This document shows, piece after piece, positions 35,944-47,298 of a DNA stretch of 64,000 bases. Origin of the DNA: Bigelowiella natans CCMP2755. Its lineage: Eukaryota; Cercozoa; Chlorarachniophyceae. The notes beneath the pieces are model-generated. The model was not told where the DNA came from. It made no database searches and saw nothing but the letters and a program-made list of their open reading frames with translations. The stretch is taken from NCBI GenBank assembly GCA_000320545.1, contig ADNK01000157.1, forward strand, positions 47,501 to 111,500, given 5' to 3'. Positions within the stretch are counted from its first letter, which is position 1. Every line of letters starts with the position of its first letter. The translations under genes were made by a program, and so were the position numbers.

Positions 35944-36512
35944 GTGATGATGGTGATGATATCGCTGGCGCTTGTTGTAGAACACCTCAAACATAATAGC
36001 TGGCTAACGTGTTTTTTTTAAAGTAGCGGTGAAACAGGCAAACACGATTTCCTCATTCGCTGTTAAGGGGAGGGAGAGGAGGGGACCGGTGGTTTATAGA
36101 CGACGACAGCGATGACGATGACGATGAGGATAACCTTGCCAACGGCATTCTGCCTGGCCGTCTTGATGACAGTAGAGGAGTAGAGGAAGAAGAGGAAGAA
36201 GAAGAAGAAGAAGGTGCCTCATCTGCTCTTGTTGTACTCTTTGGGCTGTTTGACGAAGAAGAAGAGGAAGATGAACCTCCCCCACCACCTCCCCCACCAC
36301 CACCACCTCCTCCTCCTCCTCCTCCTCCTCTAGGACCTCTTCTATGGCCGGCACTTTGTTGCAGCTCATATGTCTTCTTATAAGATTCACGCATTCGTTT
36401 CGCCTCCATCTTGTCGTCCATGGGGGCCTAGCAGGAAACAAATACACGACATCCGATTACACACAATCACAATCACAATCACGCAAACATGCATGCATAA
36501 ATAGAGAGAGGA

Positions 36513-36557
<45 letters not shown>

Positions 36558-36907
36558 CAGAGAGAAAGAGCACTTCCATGTTGGTAAAACGGATATAAGA
36601 AACATGAAAATTGGTCTGAACACACTCTTATTATCATCACACAACAAAGCCACCAACGCAGCAGCATGCTATGTACGCATACAACATATGCACGCCGCCT
36701 CACCACCACTACCAGCACCTTAAGGAATGGCGCCTTTTCTATGCGGGAGCCAGGATCCGGTCGCTTGTATTCATACATCCACGAGTCCTGGCCTTCAGCT
36801 TTCCAGTCAATGTTCCAATTCACGAACACCATCCTGTCTCGCGGCTCTAAGTCTGATGATCGGTTTGGTGGTTCAGAGTAGGATGATGATGATGATGATG
36901 ATGACAA
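35400..36907 (-). CDS. Basic low-complexity protein, unknown function
   Basis: A probable exon ending at 36719 encodes RMVFVNWNIDWKAEGQDSW then MYEYKRPDPGSRIEKAPFLK. It splices in phase 0 to an exon starting at 36427 (APMDDKMEAKRMRESYKKTY, then HRRGPRGG). That runs into long Gly and Ser tracts coded by GGT/GGA and GAA/CTT repeats. A further segment at about 35.64-35.89 kb reads GGSGFRAGGTAASGGGGG and RWRTSREARRANKSKMG. The first block is not repeat-like and is probably genuine. The Gly/Ser tracts may be coding or intronic. It lies directly downstream of, and on the same strand as, the acidic protein gene ending at 37017. No family recognised. Confidence 0.4.
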
Positions 36908-37016
36908 CGACGATGATGATGATTATGACGATGATGATTGTTTTGCACAGGGCAGCGAAAAAACAACTGTTCTCCTCTATGCTGCTGCTGCTGCTACTGC
37001 TACTACTACCACTTCA

Positions 37017-37293
37017 CTAGTGTTTACCAAAGCTTTGTCCCTTTGGGAAGGCAAGGCGGCGAATCTCGTGAATATCACGGAGTGACACGTTGTAGTTATA
37101 CCAGTCTTCCAGCTCGACCTTGATGCGGTGCGAAGGCCATCCCTTCCGAGTGTACCCCTCCACGAGCCTTTTCAGCTCGCGCTTCGTCGGTGCGTCCCGG
37201 ATGTTTCCTCTGGAGATGATTGTCAATATGAGGAGGGAGTTTACAGGAGGGGAGGGAGGGGGGGGGGCGTGCGTGCATAAAAGCACTCTCTCT

Positions 37294-37341
<48 letters not shown>

Positions 37342-37659
37342 TACCGAAGCTGCGGGTAGAGATAGTCCGGGATGGGAGCTTCCTCCACCTGATCCCACCA
37401 TGGTTCCTTCCGCAGCATCGCTGTCTCCAAGTTAAAGCTGTATGCAGCTAACGGGGAGGATTCGTAAGGGGGGGGGGAGGGGGGCAAGGATGAATACAAG
37501 AAGCATCAGGATTGTGATTCGTCAAGTATGGTCATCGATCCTCTCAGCTCCCTCATCCCCCTCAACAACGACGAAGACAGCAAATCGATGAATAGAAACA
37601 GGAAGTATCATAGCGTGCGGCTAAATGGTACTGCATGCTCCTCCTAGACCGACTGATCG

Positions 37660-37696
<37 letters not shown>

Positions 37697-39313
37697 TATA
37701 ATATTTATACTTATGCTATCATCTATCTACACATCTTCTTCTCCTACCTTCTGGATCATCGTACTCGAAGTACTCGGGTATATCATCGATCACGTACGGA
37801 TCGTCATTTTCGGGGATCTCTTCCACTTGCTCCAGCCCCTCCCCACCCCCCCCTCCCGTCCCATCGGTGTAGGTCGCTAACGTATAGTTTTGCTCGATAC
37901 GGTCTCCACGGCTTTGATATGGCCTCAAGACGCCAGGCTTGTACTGCTGCTCCGGCTGTTGGTCTACTCCTCCAATAGAAGCGTCTTGTGCATTATCATG
38001 GGGAGGAGGGGAAGGGGGTGGAGGAGTGCCACTATCACGCTCCCCTGCCTCCTCCCTCTTCGAGCCGCTGCTATCATCCGCATAGTTTTGAATACTATTT
38101 CCTCCCCCACCAGTAGCAGCATCGTCCTCGAGCATATCTGGGGAATTGGTCACGGAGTCGTCCTCCGTTAGCTCAACCATTCTTCCATCGCTGGCCATCA
38201 CTGGGCGACCTCCTTGGGTAGTGGTGCGGATAGGAGGAGGAGGAGGAGGAGGAGGAGGAGCTGATGCTGTTGCTTCTTCTCCCTCTTCTCCTCCCTCTGC
38301 TGATTGCGGCTCTTTTCGTCGTCGCCGCCGCCGCCGTTGGCGTCCGTTCTCACGCACAAGCGGATCAAGGGGACTGACACCTCGGATAGGCTCGGGCGCC
38401 TCCACCTGCTCTTTCAGCTCCCTCTCTTCCCAAGGCCCCCCGACCATTACGTCCGGAAACTCCTCGTCGAAGTCCATCGCATCCAATTCGTCCCTGATAG
38501 AGCCGACGATGCTCGCCACCTCCTCCTCGTCGACGTGCTCCTCCCGCTCCTCCTGGGAGATAGGCCGCGAAATCGTCGGCCCCTCAAACTCCCATTTGTC
38601 CATGCTGAAGAAAGACCCCTCCCCCTGCTCGTGCTCCTCTGAGGAATACTCGTCGTCGTATACTGGAATGTCGTCGTCGTCGTCGTCACCGATCAGTTCT
38701 TCCTTCGGTACCTCCCCCGGTCTCCTCCTCCTCTTCTCATCTCTCATTTGTCGCCGTTTCTTCGCGTCCCGGTCGATTAGGTAGTATGTTTGGATATCCT
38801 CCTTCTTCGGAGGACCTCGAATCTGGTCGCCGTCAAACGATCTGGGAACCTCAATCAGCACTGGCTGGATGCCCCGACGATGACGATGACGATGACGATG
38901 AGGACGAAGACCAAGCGCCTCCTCCTCTCGCCTTCGCTGCAGAACGTAGTAGGGAGACCACGACGAAGAAGATGACGCAGCGAGGGGGGAGGAGGCATGC
39001 CCGACCGGCATCGCGTGAGGGGAGAAGATGGATGACAACGATGAGGAGGAGGTGAAGGAAGAAGAAGAAGAGACGCCCCCACGAGAGAATCGGTCAGGAA
39101 AGTGAGAGTTGATGATTTTTATGGTTGGGGACAAAGGGCCACGGGAAACAGATTTGCGAGAGAATCCTCTGTTTGTCTTCCTTGCTTCAACAGGCAGCTT
39201 ACCTTCATCATTTGGACTACTTTGAGGTAGTATGGAGGCGTCGAAGTCATGCAAGAGAGGGGAGTCAGGGTCATCTCCTTGCTCTGCGGCAAGCTGATCG
39301 AAGATATCGTAGT
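37017..39313 (-). CDS. Acidic protein with conserved C-terminal block, possible 3' part of the SAP/exonuclease-like gene
   Basis: Exons: about 37748-39313, 37345-37447 and 37017-37209, joined in phase. The first encodes DYDIFDQLAAEQGDDPDSPL, a basic and Ser-rich part, then a very acidic central part with repeated Pro and Gly runs. The last two encode SFNLETAMLRKEPWWDQVEE, PIPDYLYPQLR and NIRDAPTKRELKRLVEGYT, KGWPSHRIKVELEDWYNYNV, ending at a stop at 37017. No start codon is found at 39313, where there is an acceptor site after a CAG run needing a phase-1 donor. A phase-1 donor exists in the acidic tail of the upstream gene near 39670, so these two may be one gene of about 5.6 kb. Function unknown. 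Confidence 0.55.
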
Positions 39314-39420
39314 CTGCTGCTGCTGCTTAAACGAGAGAGAAGACACCAGACGGAACAACGTATTATCACTTTAGAAGTAAAAAATTGATCGTGAAGCGAA
39401 ATCAACAATGTACAAACACA

Positions 39421-39422
<2 letters not shown>

Positions 39423-39498
<76 letters not shown>

Positions 39499-39499
39499 C

Positions 39500-39524
<25 letters not shown>
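39423..39524. repeat. Compound (AC)n(AT)n(GT)n microsatellite, self-complementary
   Basis: About 17 AC units, then about 19 AT units, a short break, then about 12 GT units. The AC and GT arms are reverse complements around an AT core, so the tract can extrude as a hairpin or cruciform. Confidence 0.9.
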
Positions 39525-39532
<8 letters not shown>

Positions 39533-39631
39533 TCGCATCACATTGTAGGAAACGAGAGACGAAATGATCGTCATGATTATTTCTTATGTATGGGATGCAC
39601 GAACATAGAGGAGGAGGAAGGTTGTCATTAT

Positions 39632-40862
39632 TTACATGTGATCTGCTGCGTAGAAAATACGACCACCACCGTCATCGTCATCATCATCATCACCACCAGT
39701 ATCACTATCACCAGCACAGTCACCACTACCTCCCTCTCCTTCGAGAATAGCCGTGATTTCTGTTTCGCCGTTTCCCTCCTCACCATCCTCCTCCTCCTCC
39801 TCTTGCTCCTGCTGCTGTTGATCCTCCCACTGCACACCGGGATTCGCAGCTACAAAAGCATCTGTCAGTCGCGCAACGAGAGCCGCCTTCGACCCGGACA
39901 CGGGCAGCCCCTTCTCCCTGAGCCGCGTCTTTAGCTCTTTGATCGTCATCCACTCGAAGTCCTTCGGCGTCTCCGGCGTCTGGTTGGCCCTGCTGTTCTC
40001 CTCATCTACCGACAGCGACACTGTGGCGATTTGGCTGTCAAGCATCTCGATAGCCAGCCGGACGATGCCTTGCTCGTTCCAGGGGTAGGGGCGGGAGTCC
40101 ATGGGGATGGTGGGGTCTTCCAGGTAGTCTCTGATGGCCTCGAGCTTGCGAACAGCTTTTGACGACGACGACGATGAAGAAGAGGAGGAGGAGGAGGAGG
40201 GGGAAGAGGACGACGAATCATCACGCTGCTGCTGGCCATCGCCCATCTCTTCCCCCCCGCCGCCGCCGCCGCCTTCCCTGTCCTTCATGTCCATGAACAT
40301 CGTCTGGTTCATGCGGTTCTCGAGTTCCTGCAGTTTTCGGAGGACGAAGCTCTTCTGCCGACTCTCCGCCTGGCGCTTGCGCACGACCTCGATATCGGGC
40401 TGGATTAGGCGCTGGATCTCGGAAATGCGCTCCAGGGCGGCGTGTTGTGCGTCCTTGGCCCTCCACCGTGGATGCTCTAGTGCATCGATCGAGCGGATCC
40501 AGAGGGCTGCCTCCCGCAACTGAGCCTGCAGCTTGAAGAGGGGGTTGACGTTGTAAGGCACGATGACGAGGTGCGACCGATTTTGGAGGAGGGCGTTCAC
40601 TTCGAGCTTCATCATCTCTCGGTGGAACGCGCGAATCCGTCTGGGGTACCTGGGCGGCGTCACCTGGAGTGCCTTCAGGATGTCCTCCGTGCTGTCCGAC
40701 TGAGACTGCAGCAGCGCGAGCGTGTCGGTCTCGCTCTGCTCTTCTCGCCACTGCATGTGCGATGATGAAAGGAGGGTCAAAATGTAAGGAGGAGGAGGAG
40801 GAGGAGGAGGAGGAGGAAGAGGAGGAGGGGGAAAAGGGGCAGGGATAGAACGTCAATGAGAT

Positions 40863-40893
<31 letters not shown>

Positions 40894-42616
40894 ATCGAAG
40901 ATGGAAGTGGATGGGGAAGGAAACAGCAACCATGCATACTAATGATTTACTAATGGTTTTGAGTGGGTGGTGAATGTGATAGAGTAATCATATAAATATA
41001 CACATATTTATTTCATCTTGTTTATCATATTGGAAATAATAGCATCATCTGCATCACCATCATTAGTGCGGGATCAAAAATCCTATCATACAATCGACGA
41101 TTCCCACCTCATTCACGTTCTTGATCATTTGCGAGATGTAGTCCTCCGCCCCCTCTCTTACCTCCTTGATGGCCCATATGTAGTCCTCGTCCTTGTGATT
41201 CTTCTCGTTGCGGATAAATTCGCGGATGGTTTCCCAGATTTCGATTTGCTTCTCATACGTGGGAGTTTTACCGTCAGGAAAGAAGAAATCCTCGGACGAT
41301 GAGGAGGAGGAAAGCTCTGCAACACGGCGGTGGTACTTGCCTTCAATGGAGGTCACGAGCTGGTGGAGAGACTCCAGCGTTGTGACGAAATCTGCCGTTG
41401 TGATGTCATAGCCGGTGAAGTAGTTTTCCGGGTCCTCTTCAGATTGCAGCGTGTTCATCCTGTCGAGGAGAAAGAGAGTGGCTTGTGTCTCCGTAGCAAG
41501 CTTCCGGTAGTCGTCCGTTGTCGCACTGCTCCAGTCAATCTCTCTTTCCACGGGCTCCAGCTGATATCCAAGGAAATTCGCAAAAAGGCTACGCCGTTGG
41601 TAATTTGGCAGATTTAGACGCTCAGCGATCTCAACCGTGTCGACGACGTTGATAGAATTCATATCCCATGTGCGGTACAGTTCTCCCACGTCGTTCAGCT
41701 CACCATGTACCGCTTTCCTGACCGGCTCCGTGAGAATTTTCACCAGGGTTGGCGGCGGAAATGGCTGGGAGAGCATCTCGCAAGCCTTCGCGTACTCAGG
41801 GAGCCTATAGATTATTGTCGTATCCATTGATGACACGGCAACAACGGAGGGTCCCGCTGCCGCGCCTTTGCTCCAGCGAGTGTTAAAGCCGACGACATGT
41901 GTGTGCCAGTCCAGGTCGTACAGCTTATCTACGGTTCTCTGTATCATGGGATTTACCTCGTCGACAGGGGAGCTGATGACGTATATTTTCCCCATTGGCT
42001 GGAATTTAGGCAGCGAGCGGATGAACAGCTCGTCAGATCGTAGACGGGGGTCTCGATCCCATGCGGTGGGATCCAGCTCCAGTGCTTCCTCCTCTTCCTC
42101 ATCATCGCTCTCTTCGAACAGTTCCATGAACCCCAAATCGCGATCGGAGCCGCCGCGGCCCCAGTCACGGTTTGAACCGCGCGCGTATGCACTGCCCCTT
42201 AGAGTAGCTTGATGATCGCGTCGATTATGTCGTGGTCTACTGTGTGTCGTTGCTGTGAATTCTGATTTGGTGAGAGAAGCAGAACGTTTTGGGACAGCCA
42301 ACCGGGGTCTCGGCGAACTCGTGCGCATTCCACCTCCCCATCTGCCCCAAGGAGTTCCGCTCCCTCCAAGGGGGACTGCCCTTCCGCTCACAGGCTGTCG
42401 TATCCTCTGTGTATACACGGGCGATAGGCTATTTTGTAGAAATTCAGCACCACCATCGCCGCTAGTGGTTCTTTTGTTTTCTAGTGGAAGCTTTGCAACA
42501 AGGCAGACCCCCACAATCACAGTCCACACAAAGGCAGCACCGGCAGGGGGGATGCCACAACGGGCTCCAGCGACACTTTCACCCCCGAGAAACCGCCGTC
42601 TGTTCCTACTGTACAT
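39632..42616 (-). CDS. Degenerate DEDD 3'-5' exonuclease-like domain plus SAP domain, plastid-type presequence
   Basis: Two exons: 41108-42616 and 39632-40750, joined in phase 0 (KNVNE-WREEQ). Start ATG 42616 gives MYSRNRRRFLGG then a hydrophobic FVWTVIVGVCLVAKL and a Ser/Arg-rich, acid-poor stretch. This is a signal peptide plus transit peptide as used for complex plastids. The central part resembles RNase D/WRN-type exonucleases: HVVGFNTRW, then VKILTEPVRKAVHG, VVDTVEIAERLNLPNYQRR and EIDWSS. The first catalytic pair (usually DxE in GFDTEW) is N and R here, so activity is doubtful. The second exon has EIQRLIQPDIEVVRKRQ and a SAP DNA-binding motif (WMTIKELKTRLREKGLPVSG), then an acidic tail. 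The SAP domain suggests a nucleoid or transcription-complex role, like plastid pTAC-type proteins. That comparison is inference. Confidence 0.65.
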
Positions 42617-43268
42617 CCAGCCGGCGACAGATAGGGAGAAGCTGGCAGACGACAGCAACGGTATTCTCTGGTACGCCTGACCTGAGAAAGAACATAATCT
42701 TGTGTCAGGTCTTTCACAGGACATCAACAACATTATGGGGAGAGGGAAAACTGAAAGAAGAAAAACGCCCGAAAATGCTACGTGGTCAGTAACGAAGTAT
42801 TGGGTTGTTTCAAGGTTTTCTGTATCAAGCATGGTATGAAGCTGTTCAACAAGCACCCCATTCCGTTCCCCCTCCTCTTTTCCTGACAGGCTCCCATATA
42901 GAATATGGCCATCAGAAGATGGAAAGAAGATATATATAATACGTTTTCAGCCTACTCATCTTCAATATGGAAACATTTACAGCTTTCCCTCCCCACTATC
43001 CCCCCCCGCACCCCACCGGTCTTATGCCGTTGTGCCGAGGCCCGATAGAAATATGCAGCTACGACAATAAGAATCCCTTGCCGTTTCAGAAAAATATTGG
43101 CCAATTTTGCGCAGATACAGATTCCAAAGTATAGTGGCTATTTATCTTTGCGACATACCCTTTTCGTCAGTAGCGGGTTTTGATAGCAGGAATTAGAAAG
43201 CCCATTTTGTACTTACGACATCCAATATTTTCGGCCAAACGACAAGTTTCGCAAGCCATACAGCACTG
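42617..43268. promoter_or_regulatory. Divergent intergenic region
   Basis: About 650 bp between a minus-strand and a plus-strand start codon, both for proteins with N-terminal signal sequences. I see no repeats and no obvious TATA box. The minus-strand frame continues upstream to 42856 but is poor coding sequence. Confidence 0.35.
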
Positions 43269-44810
43269 GTGAGAAGGATGGCGTCGCTCCGATCACTGGC
43301 ACCCCACGTGATCTTTCTGCTTTTCGTGGTATCCCTTCTACTCCTATCCTCGTATGGGTCAGATAGAAATCAATATAATCTTCGCGGAGGGCTAGCCTTG
43401 AACTCTCGTTGCTTTTCTGGCGGGATAACGCGCTTCCCTCGAACGGGAACTGTCGTTTCCGGTACCCCCCCTATGCCTCGGCAGACACTTGTTCGTCTTA
43501 TCAAGGACCCAAACCTTTTCTCCGGAGACTCGGATAATAACATGATGAAGCCTGCCTCAGATAGTGGGTTGATTGGAGTGCAGAAGGATTCCGAAAAAAT
43601 GGAATGGGATCCGGACAATGTCCTCGGCCCAAGGCAATCTGGTCACCTTTCAAGGCTCGAGGCGGTGCAGGCTGAGCAAAAGGTGATCTCCAACACAACA
43701 AGCAAGTCCCTTTCAAAATATTTTCATCGTTTAGTTGATTAAGATGTCACAAAGTATAAATTCTTCTGTCTTACGAATCGACCTCCTTCAGAACAAAGCT
43801 GAATACGACAGGATTGTCGCCGAGCAGCTCAAGCAGGCTGAAGAGGCCAGAGAAAGGTTCAACCATTAAAATTGTTCACCACATGCGCCTAATCATCAAT
43901 TAGTCTATCTTGAGAGCATTAACAAGTATCCTACTCTTACAACTTCATTTCCAAATACAATTGCACAGGCGTGATTCACGTACACCTCCAGAGGACTTGA
44001 ATGACCTGCACGAGGTGATCGAGTACTTTCTCGATACGCATCCTGAAGACATGTAAGTATTAGCCATTATTATCCTTGCAGTAGTTATCGTTATAGTAGC
44101 ATAGTTGTTGAGTACTGTCGGGTGGAGAAGGAGAATTCACTAAGACATTTTCTCTCGTCCCTTAATTTACAAAGGGAGCACGAAATTGCACGGCTTCGTC
44201 CCGCAATTACACCCCAGCTGATTGTGGTGCGTTTAAATTCCATCCCATCTTACTTGAATCGAAACGTTGGATGTAGTACTAGTAGTAAATTTTATCCCAT
44301 CTTACTTCAATCGGAATATAGTGGCTCGTTGGCTCATGGATTTAATATGTTTTCTATACCACATTTATTCAGTATATGGATAAGTACGTCAATGCAACTA
44401 TGCTAATGAGAAGTGAGAAGAACCAGGCAGAAATCGACAAGATGGACGAATATGCAGCTCTTAGCCAAGTCTTGAAGGAAGGCGTGATTATTTTCGATAC
44501 GATGAAGATGGAGGCGCTAAAAGCGCAAGAGAATTTGCGAATGGTTCTCACTGCGGATGACAAAAAGGCAGCTCTATTAGAACTTGCAGGACGCAATGAA
44601 ATTGACGACACTTTCATAATGCTGATTGAATCGAACGCCCAGCAAGCACAGGCGGCTGGGCAAGATAAAGTTGCGGAGTTTATGCTGAAGCTACGAGAAG
44701 CAGCGACAAGATACGTCATCAAGCCTATGAATGTCCCACTACGCGAGGGTGAAATGCAACAGCAGGATGCTGGAGGAAATATGGGAGGGCAGGTTGGCTC
44801 TCAAAACTAG
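43269..44810 (+). CDS. Signal-peptide protein with charged helical domain, unknown function
   Basis: Five in-phase exons: 43269-43682, 43792-43856, 43969-44052, 44175-44226, 44373-44810 (about 350 residues). The first exon starts MRRMASLRSLAPHVIFLLF, a clear signal peptide, followed by a basic Ser/Thr/Pro-rich stretch (FSGGITRFPRTGTVVSG), so entry to a complex plastid is plausible. Exons 2-4 give NKAEYDRIVAEQLKQAEEA, DLNDLHEVIEYFLDTHPED and MEHEIARLRPAITPQLIV. The last exon is helical (KNQAEIDKMDEYAALSQVL, LELAGRNEIDDTFIMLIES) and ends with a Gln/Gly/Asn-rich tail. The helical part is well conserved in style, but I do not recognise the family. An unspliced read of exon 1 would stop at 43742. 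The spliced reading gives EAVQAEQK-NKAEYDRI. Confidence 0.7.
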
Positions 44811-45702
44811 ACATACAAAATCCACTAGGCAGTAGCATTGCCAGCAACATATTCAAGAAAATCGTAGCAGCATTTCCTCCATTAATACGCATTAAATTCA
44901 AGCCCAGTAATATCCTAGTTATCCCATCTTACCATTTAATATAAGGTCGTCTGATTGCATACACACTTCTTTCAAAGTAGATACGATAAGCGAGCTGCGT
45001 GACTTTCTTTTTCCTACCAGTATTTTAGTCTGCCACTGTGTATCATCGACGGCGCATGTGACTAGCATGCTATCTGCTACATTATGACATTATCTATATT
45101 CCAGCATTATCTTCGATCGATCATTGACGTTGTGCCGTGAGTTTGCACGTACGTACCATGTATGCACAAACATTATTGGTTACATGCCATGCGGCGGGTC
45201 ACGGATACAATAACCGCTGGTTGCCACACAGCATGTATAGTAGCATGATGTGAGGCGAAAGCTGGCGCCATATGACGTTGGCCTCAGTAGACTAACTGCT
45301 TCATTTACACAGAGTGCCATTTTCAAAATGTGGCAGGTGCTAGCGTGTGTGTGTGTGTGTGTACACATACATGCACATTACAGCATGCGCTTCTGCAAAA
45401 ATAATCAGTGTCATCAATGACAAAGTGCACATAGCTAGATAGCGTGACACTGTGCCTATTGTCTCACATTTAGCGCCGCATTGGACTTCATTATTGACAG
45501 CTTCAGTATTGAACCACAGCAACTACAAAGCGATGCATCGCGTTGATAAAGAAGAACGTAAATTTTGAACACCCACATGAACATGAAAAAGAACAACCAT
45601 TCCGAGCCCTTACGAACTTGCATGATCGGATGGCAAATTAAAATACGGCGACCTTGTTGATCTCCTCTTTATGTGGAACGGAGTACAAAATCTACCTGTT
45701 CC
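44811..45702. other. Intergenic region between converging genes
   Basis: About 0.9 kb, no supported gene. Contains TAGCATGC and TGCATGC-type words and a short (GT)n at 45345-45362. Confidence 0.4.
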
Positions 45703-47298
45703 TTACCACTTAACTAAGAGTCTCTCGCTACTCATGTTCAGCTTTAATGTGACGTGCTGCGCGTTGAAAGTGTAGTGATTATTTGGAGGGCTGACTGGGA
45801 AAGGATCGCAACATTGGGTTGAAACCATCCAGAAGTTGTCCGGACCCATCCAAGCAGGAGGGAATACTGGGGTGTATGCACCAGTGGATCCATCCCAACC
45901 GCTCCAGTCGTCATCAATGTGGAAGATTGAGAAAGGTCCCCAAGGCTCGGGAGCTTCAACGAGAACAAGTTGAGAGCGCTGATGCTTCGTCCTGTCGTTG
46001 CGTTCGTCAGGGGAGTGATCTGGGCGTGGATGGCCATCGTAAGAAATCCAAGCCCAGTTCGCGAAGATGTAGCTCTTTGTTTCGAAGTGGTAGTTTACTT
46101 GCTGGACAGCGGTCATCAATGGGTAGCTCCAGACCGGGACAGCAATGGAGTCATCGGACACCCAAGCGATCTGTCCATCTGGCATTTCGCCGTTATAGAA
46201 TTCGTAAGCTGTGCGGTTGAGTATTTGGTCTTTTGGTACACGTCCAAGGAAAAGCATGTCGTTCTGTTCAAAGAAAGCAGCGCCTCCATTGGTGGCTTGG
46301 AAGTGAACATATACATACTCGTCGCGCGCTCCTGCATTATCCCTGCCAAACTGAACAAATCTTGGGGCTGCGAGCCGTCCAGTGAACATCTTTGGATTCG
46401 TCGCATTCAGGTTCCAGGTAACACCCCCGTCTTCTGAAGTGATGATCCAAGATGGACCATAACGTTGGCGGTTGAAATCAAGGTCGTCTCCGTAGTTGAA
46501 GCAAGTCACGGCCCAGTAAAGGACACCGTCGATACTAATGACACTGTTGGACTTGATGTTTGGAACATCCTCGTATTCTGGCTTGTGCCACGGGTTCCAG
46601 TTCTCACAGTAGTCAAGAAGCCACTTGCCTCGAACGGGAATAGTGCTCCCTTGCAGCGTCATGTTCGTGCACTGAGGACTCGGGTTACTTGGGTCCGTAC
46701 AGTTCATATCCATTGGCCCTCCCTTCACTTTGAAGAAGGCTGCAGGGGAGAATTCTTGGCCCTGGTTATTGTCTCCCGCACCGGTGTACTGATTCCCGTC
46801 TGCACCCCATGTAATTGGAAACTCGTCGCCCTGAACAGCAACCTGGTACTTAGGATCCACGTATGCTCCTAGAATTACACTGGAGTTGGGATATTTTGGC
46901 CGCAAGGAGGGAAGCTTCGATCTGAGACCAGAGACGACTGGATCTCCAGGTGCAGGGGTGACCAATGGGTCAATGTCGTCACGGAACACGCAACATGGCT
47001 TGTCCACAGGGCAGTCAGTCCCTTCAGGAAGATCCTTCCCATCGGGATGGAAGTCGAATGATTCACAAGACCAGTCACCGCAGCAAAGGTTTCCGCAATC
47101 CATTGGGGTAGCATCTGCGTCCATAGGATTCCATTTGTATTGCGAAGTTGAGGAGGGTTCCCGACGTTTTCCCGCCGGGTCAAGCTTGAGACCGGCAGGG
47201 CAACGTTTGTCACGAATATAACGTGGAACCTGGTCTGCAACGCCAGTGGCGCAGCAAACAAGGAGGAGGAGGAGAGGGAGGCGGTTAGAAAGATCCAT
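45703..47298 (-). CDS. Secreted Cys-rich protein with five-bladed-propeller-like domain
   Basis: A single uninterrupted exon of 531 codons from ATG 47298. Residues 1-22 are a signal peptide (LLLLLVCCATGVADQ). Residues about 30-110 are Cys-rich (GNLCCGDWSCESFDFHPDG, CPVDKPCCVFRDD), a small disulphide module. The rest has repeated Trp/Asp/Gly strand motifs (VLYWAVTCFNYGDD, PSWIITSEDGGVTWN, RAAPRF-like LAAPRFVQFGRD, EYVYVHFQATNGGAAFF, YIFANWAWISYDG, LVLVEAPEPWGPFSIFHIDD). These resemble DUF4185/GH43-like beta-propeller proteins, which handle or mimic carbohydrate substrates. N-glycosylation sequons (NST, NRT, NMS) are present. Catalytic residues cannot be assigned. Likely secreted or vacuolar. 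Confidence 0.65.
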   Translation of the reverse strand: MDLSNRLPLLLLLVCCATGVADQVPRYIRDKRCPAGLKLDPAGKRREPSSTSQYKWNPMDADATPMDCGNLCCGDWSCESFDFHPDGKDLPEGTDCPVDKPCCVFRDDIDPLVTPAPGDPVVSGLRSKLPSLRPKYPNSSVILGAYVDPKYQVAVQGDEFPITWGADGNQYTGAGDNNQGQEFSPAAFFKVKGGPMDMNCTDPSNPSPQCTNMTLQGSTIPVRGKWLLDYCENWNPWHKPEYEDVPNIKSNSVISIDGVLYWAVTCFNYGDDLDFNRQRYGPSWIITSEDGGVTWNLNATNPKMFTGRLAAPRFVQFGRDNAGARDEYVYVHFQATNGGAAFFEQNDMLFLGRVPKDQILNRTAYEFYNGEMPDGQIAWVSDDSIAVPVWSYPLMTAVQQVNYHFETKSYIFANWAWISYDGHPRPDHSPDERNDRTKHQRSQLVLVEAPEPWGPFSIFHIDDDWSGWDGSTGAYTPVFPPAWMGPDNFWMVSTQCCDPFPVSPPNNHYTFNAQHVTLKLNMSSERLLVKW

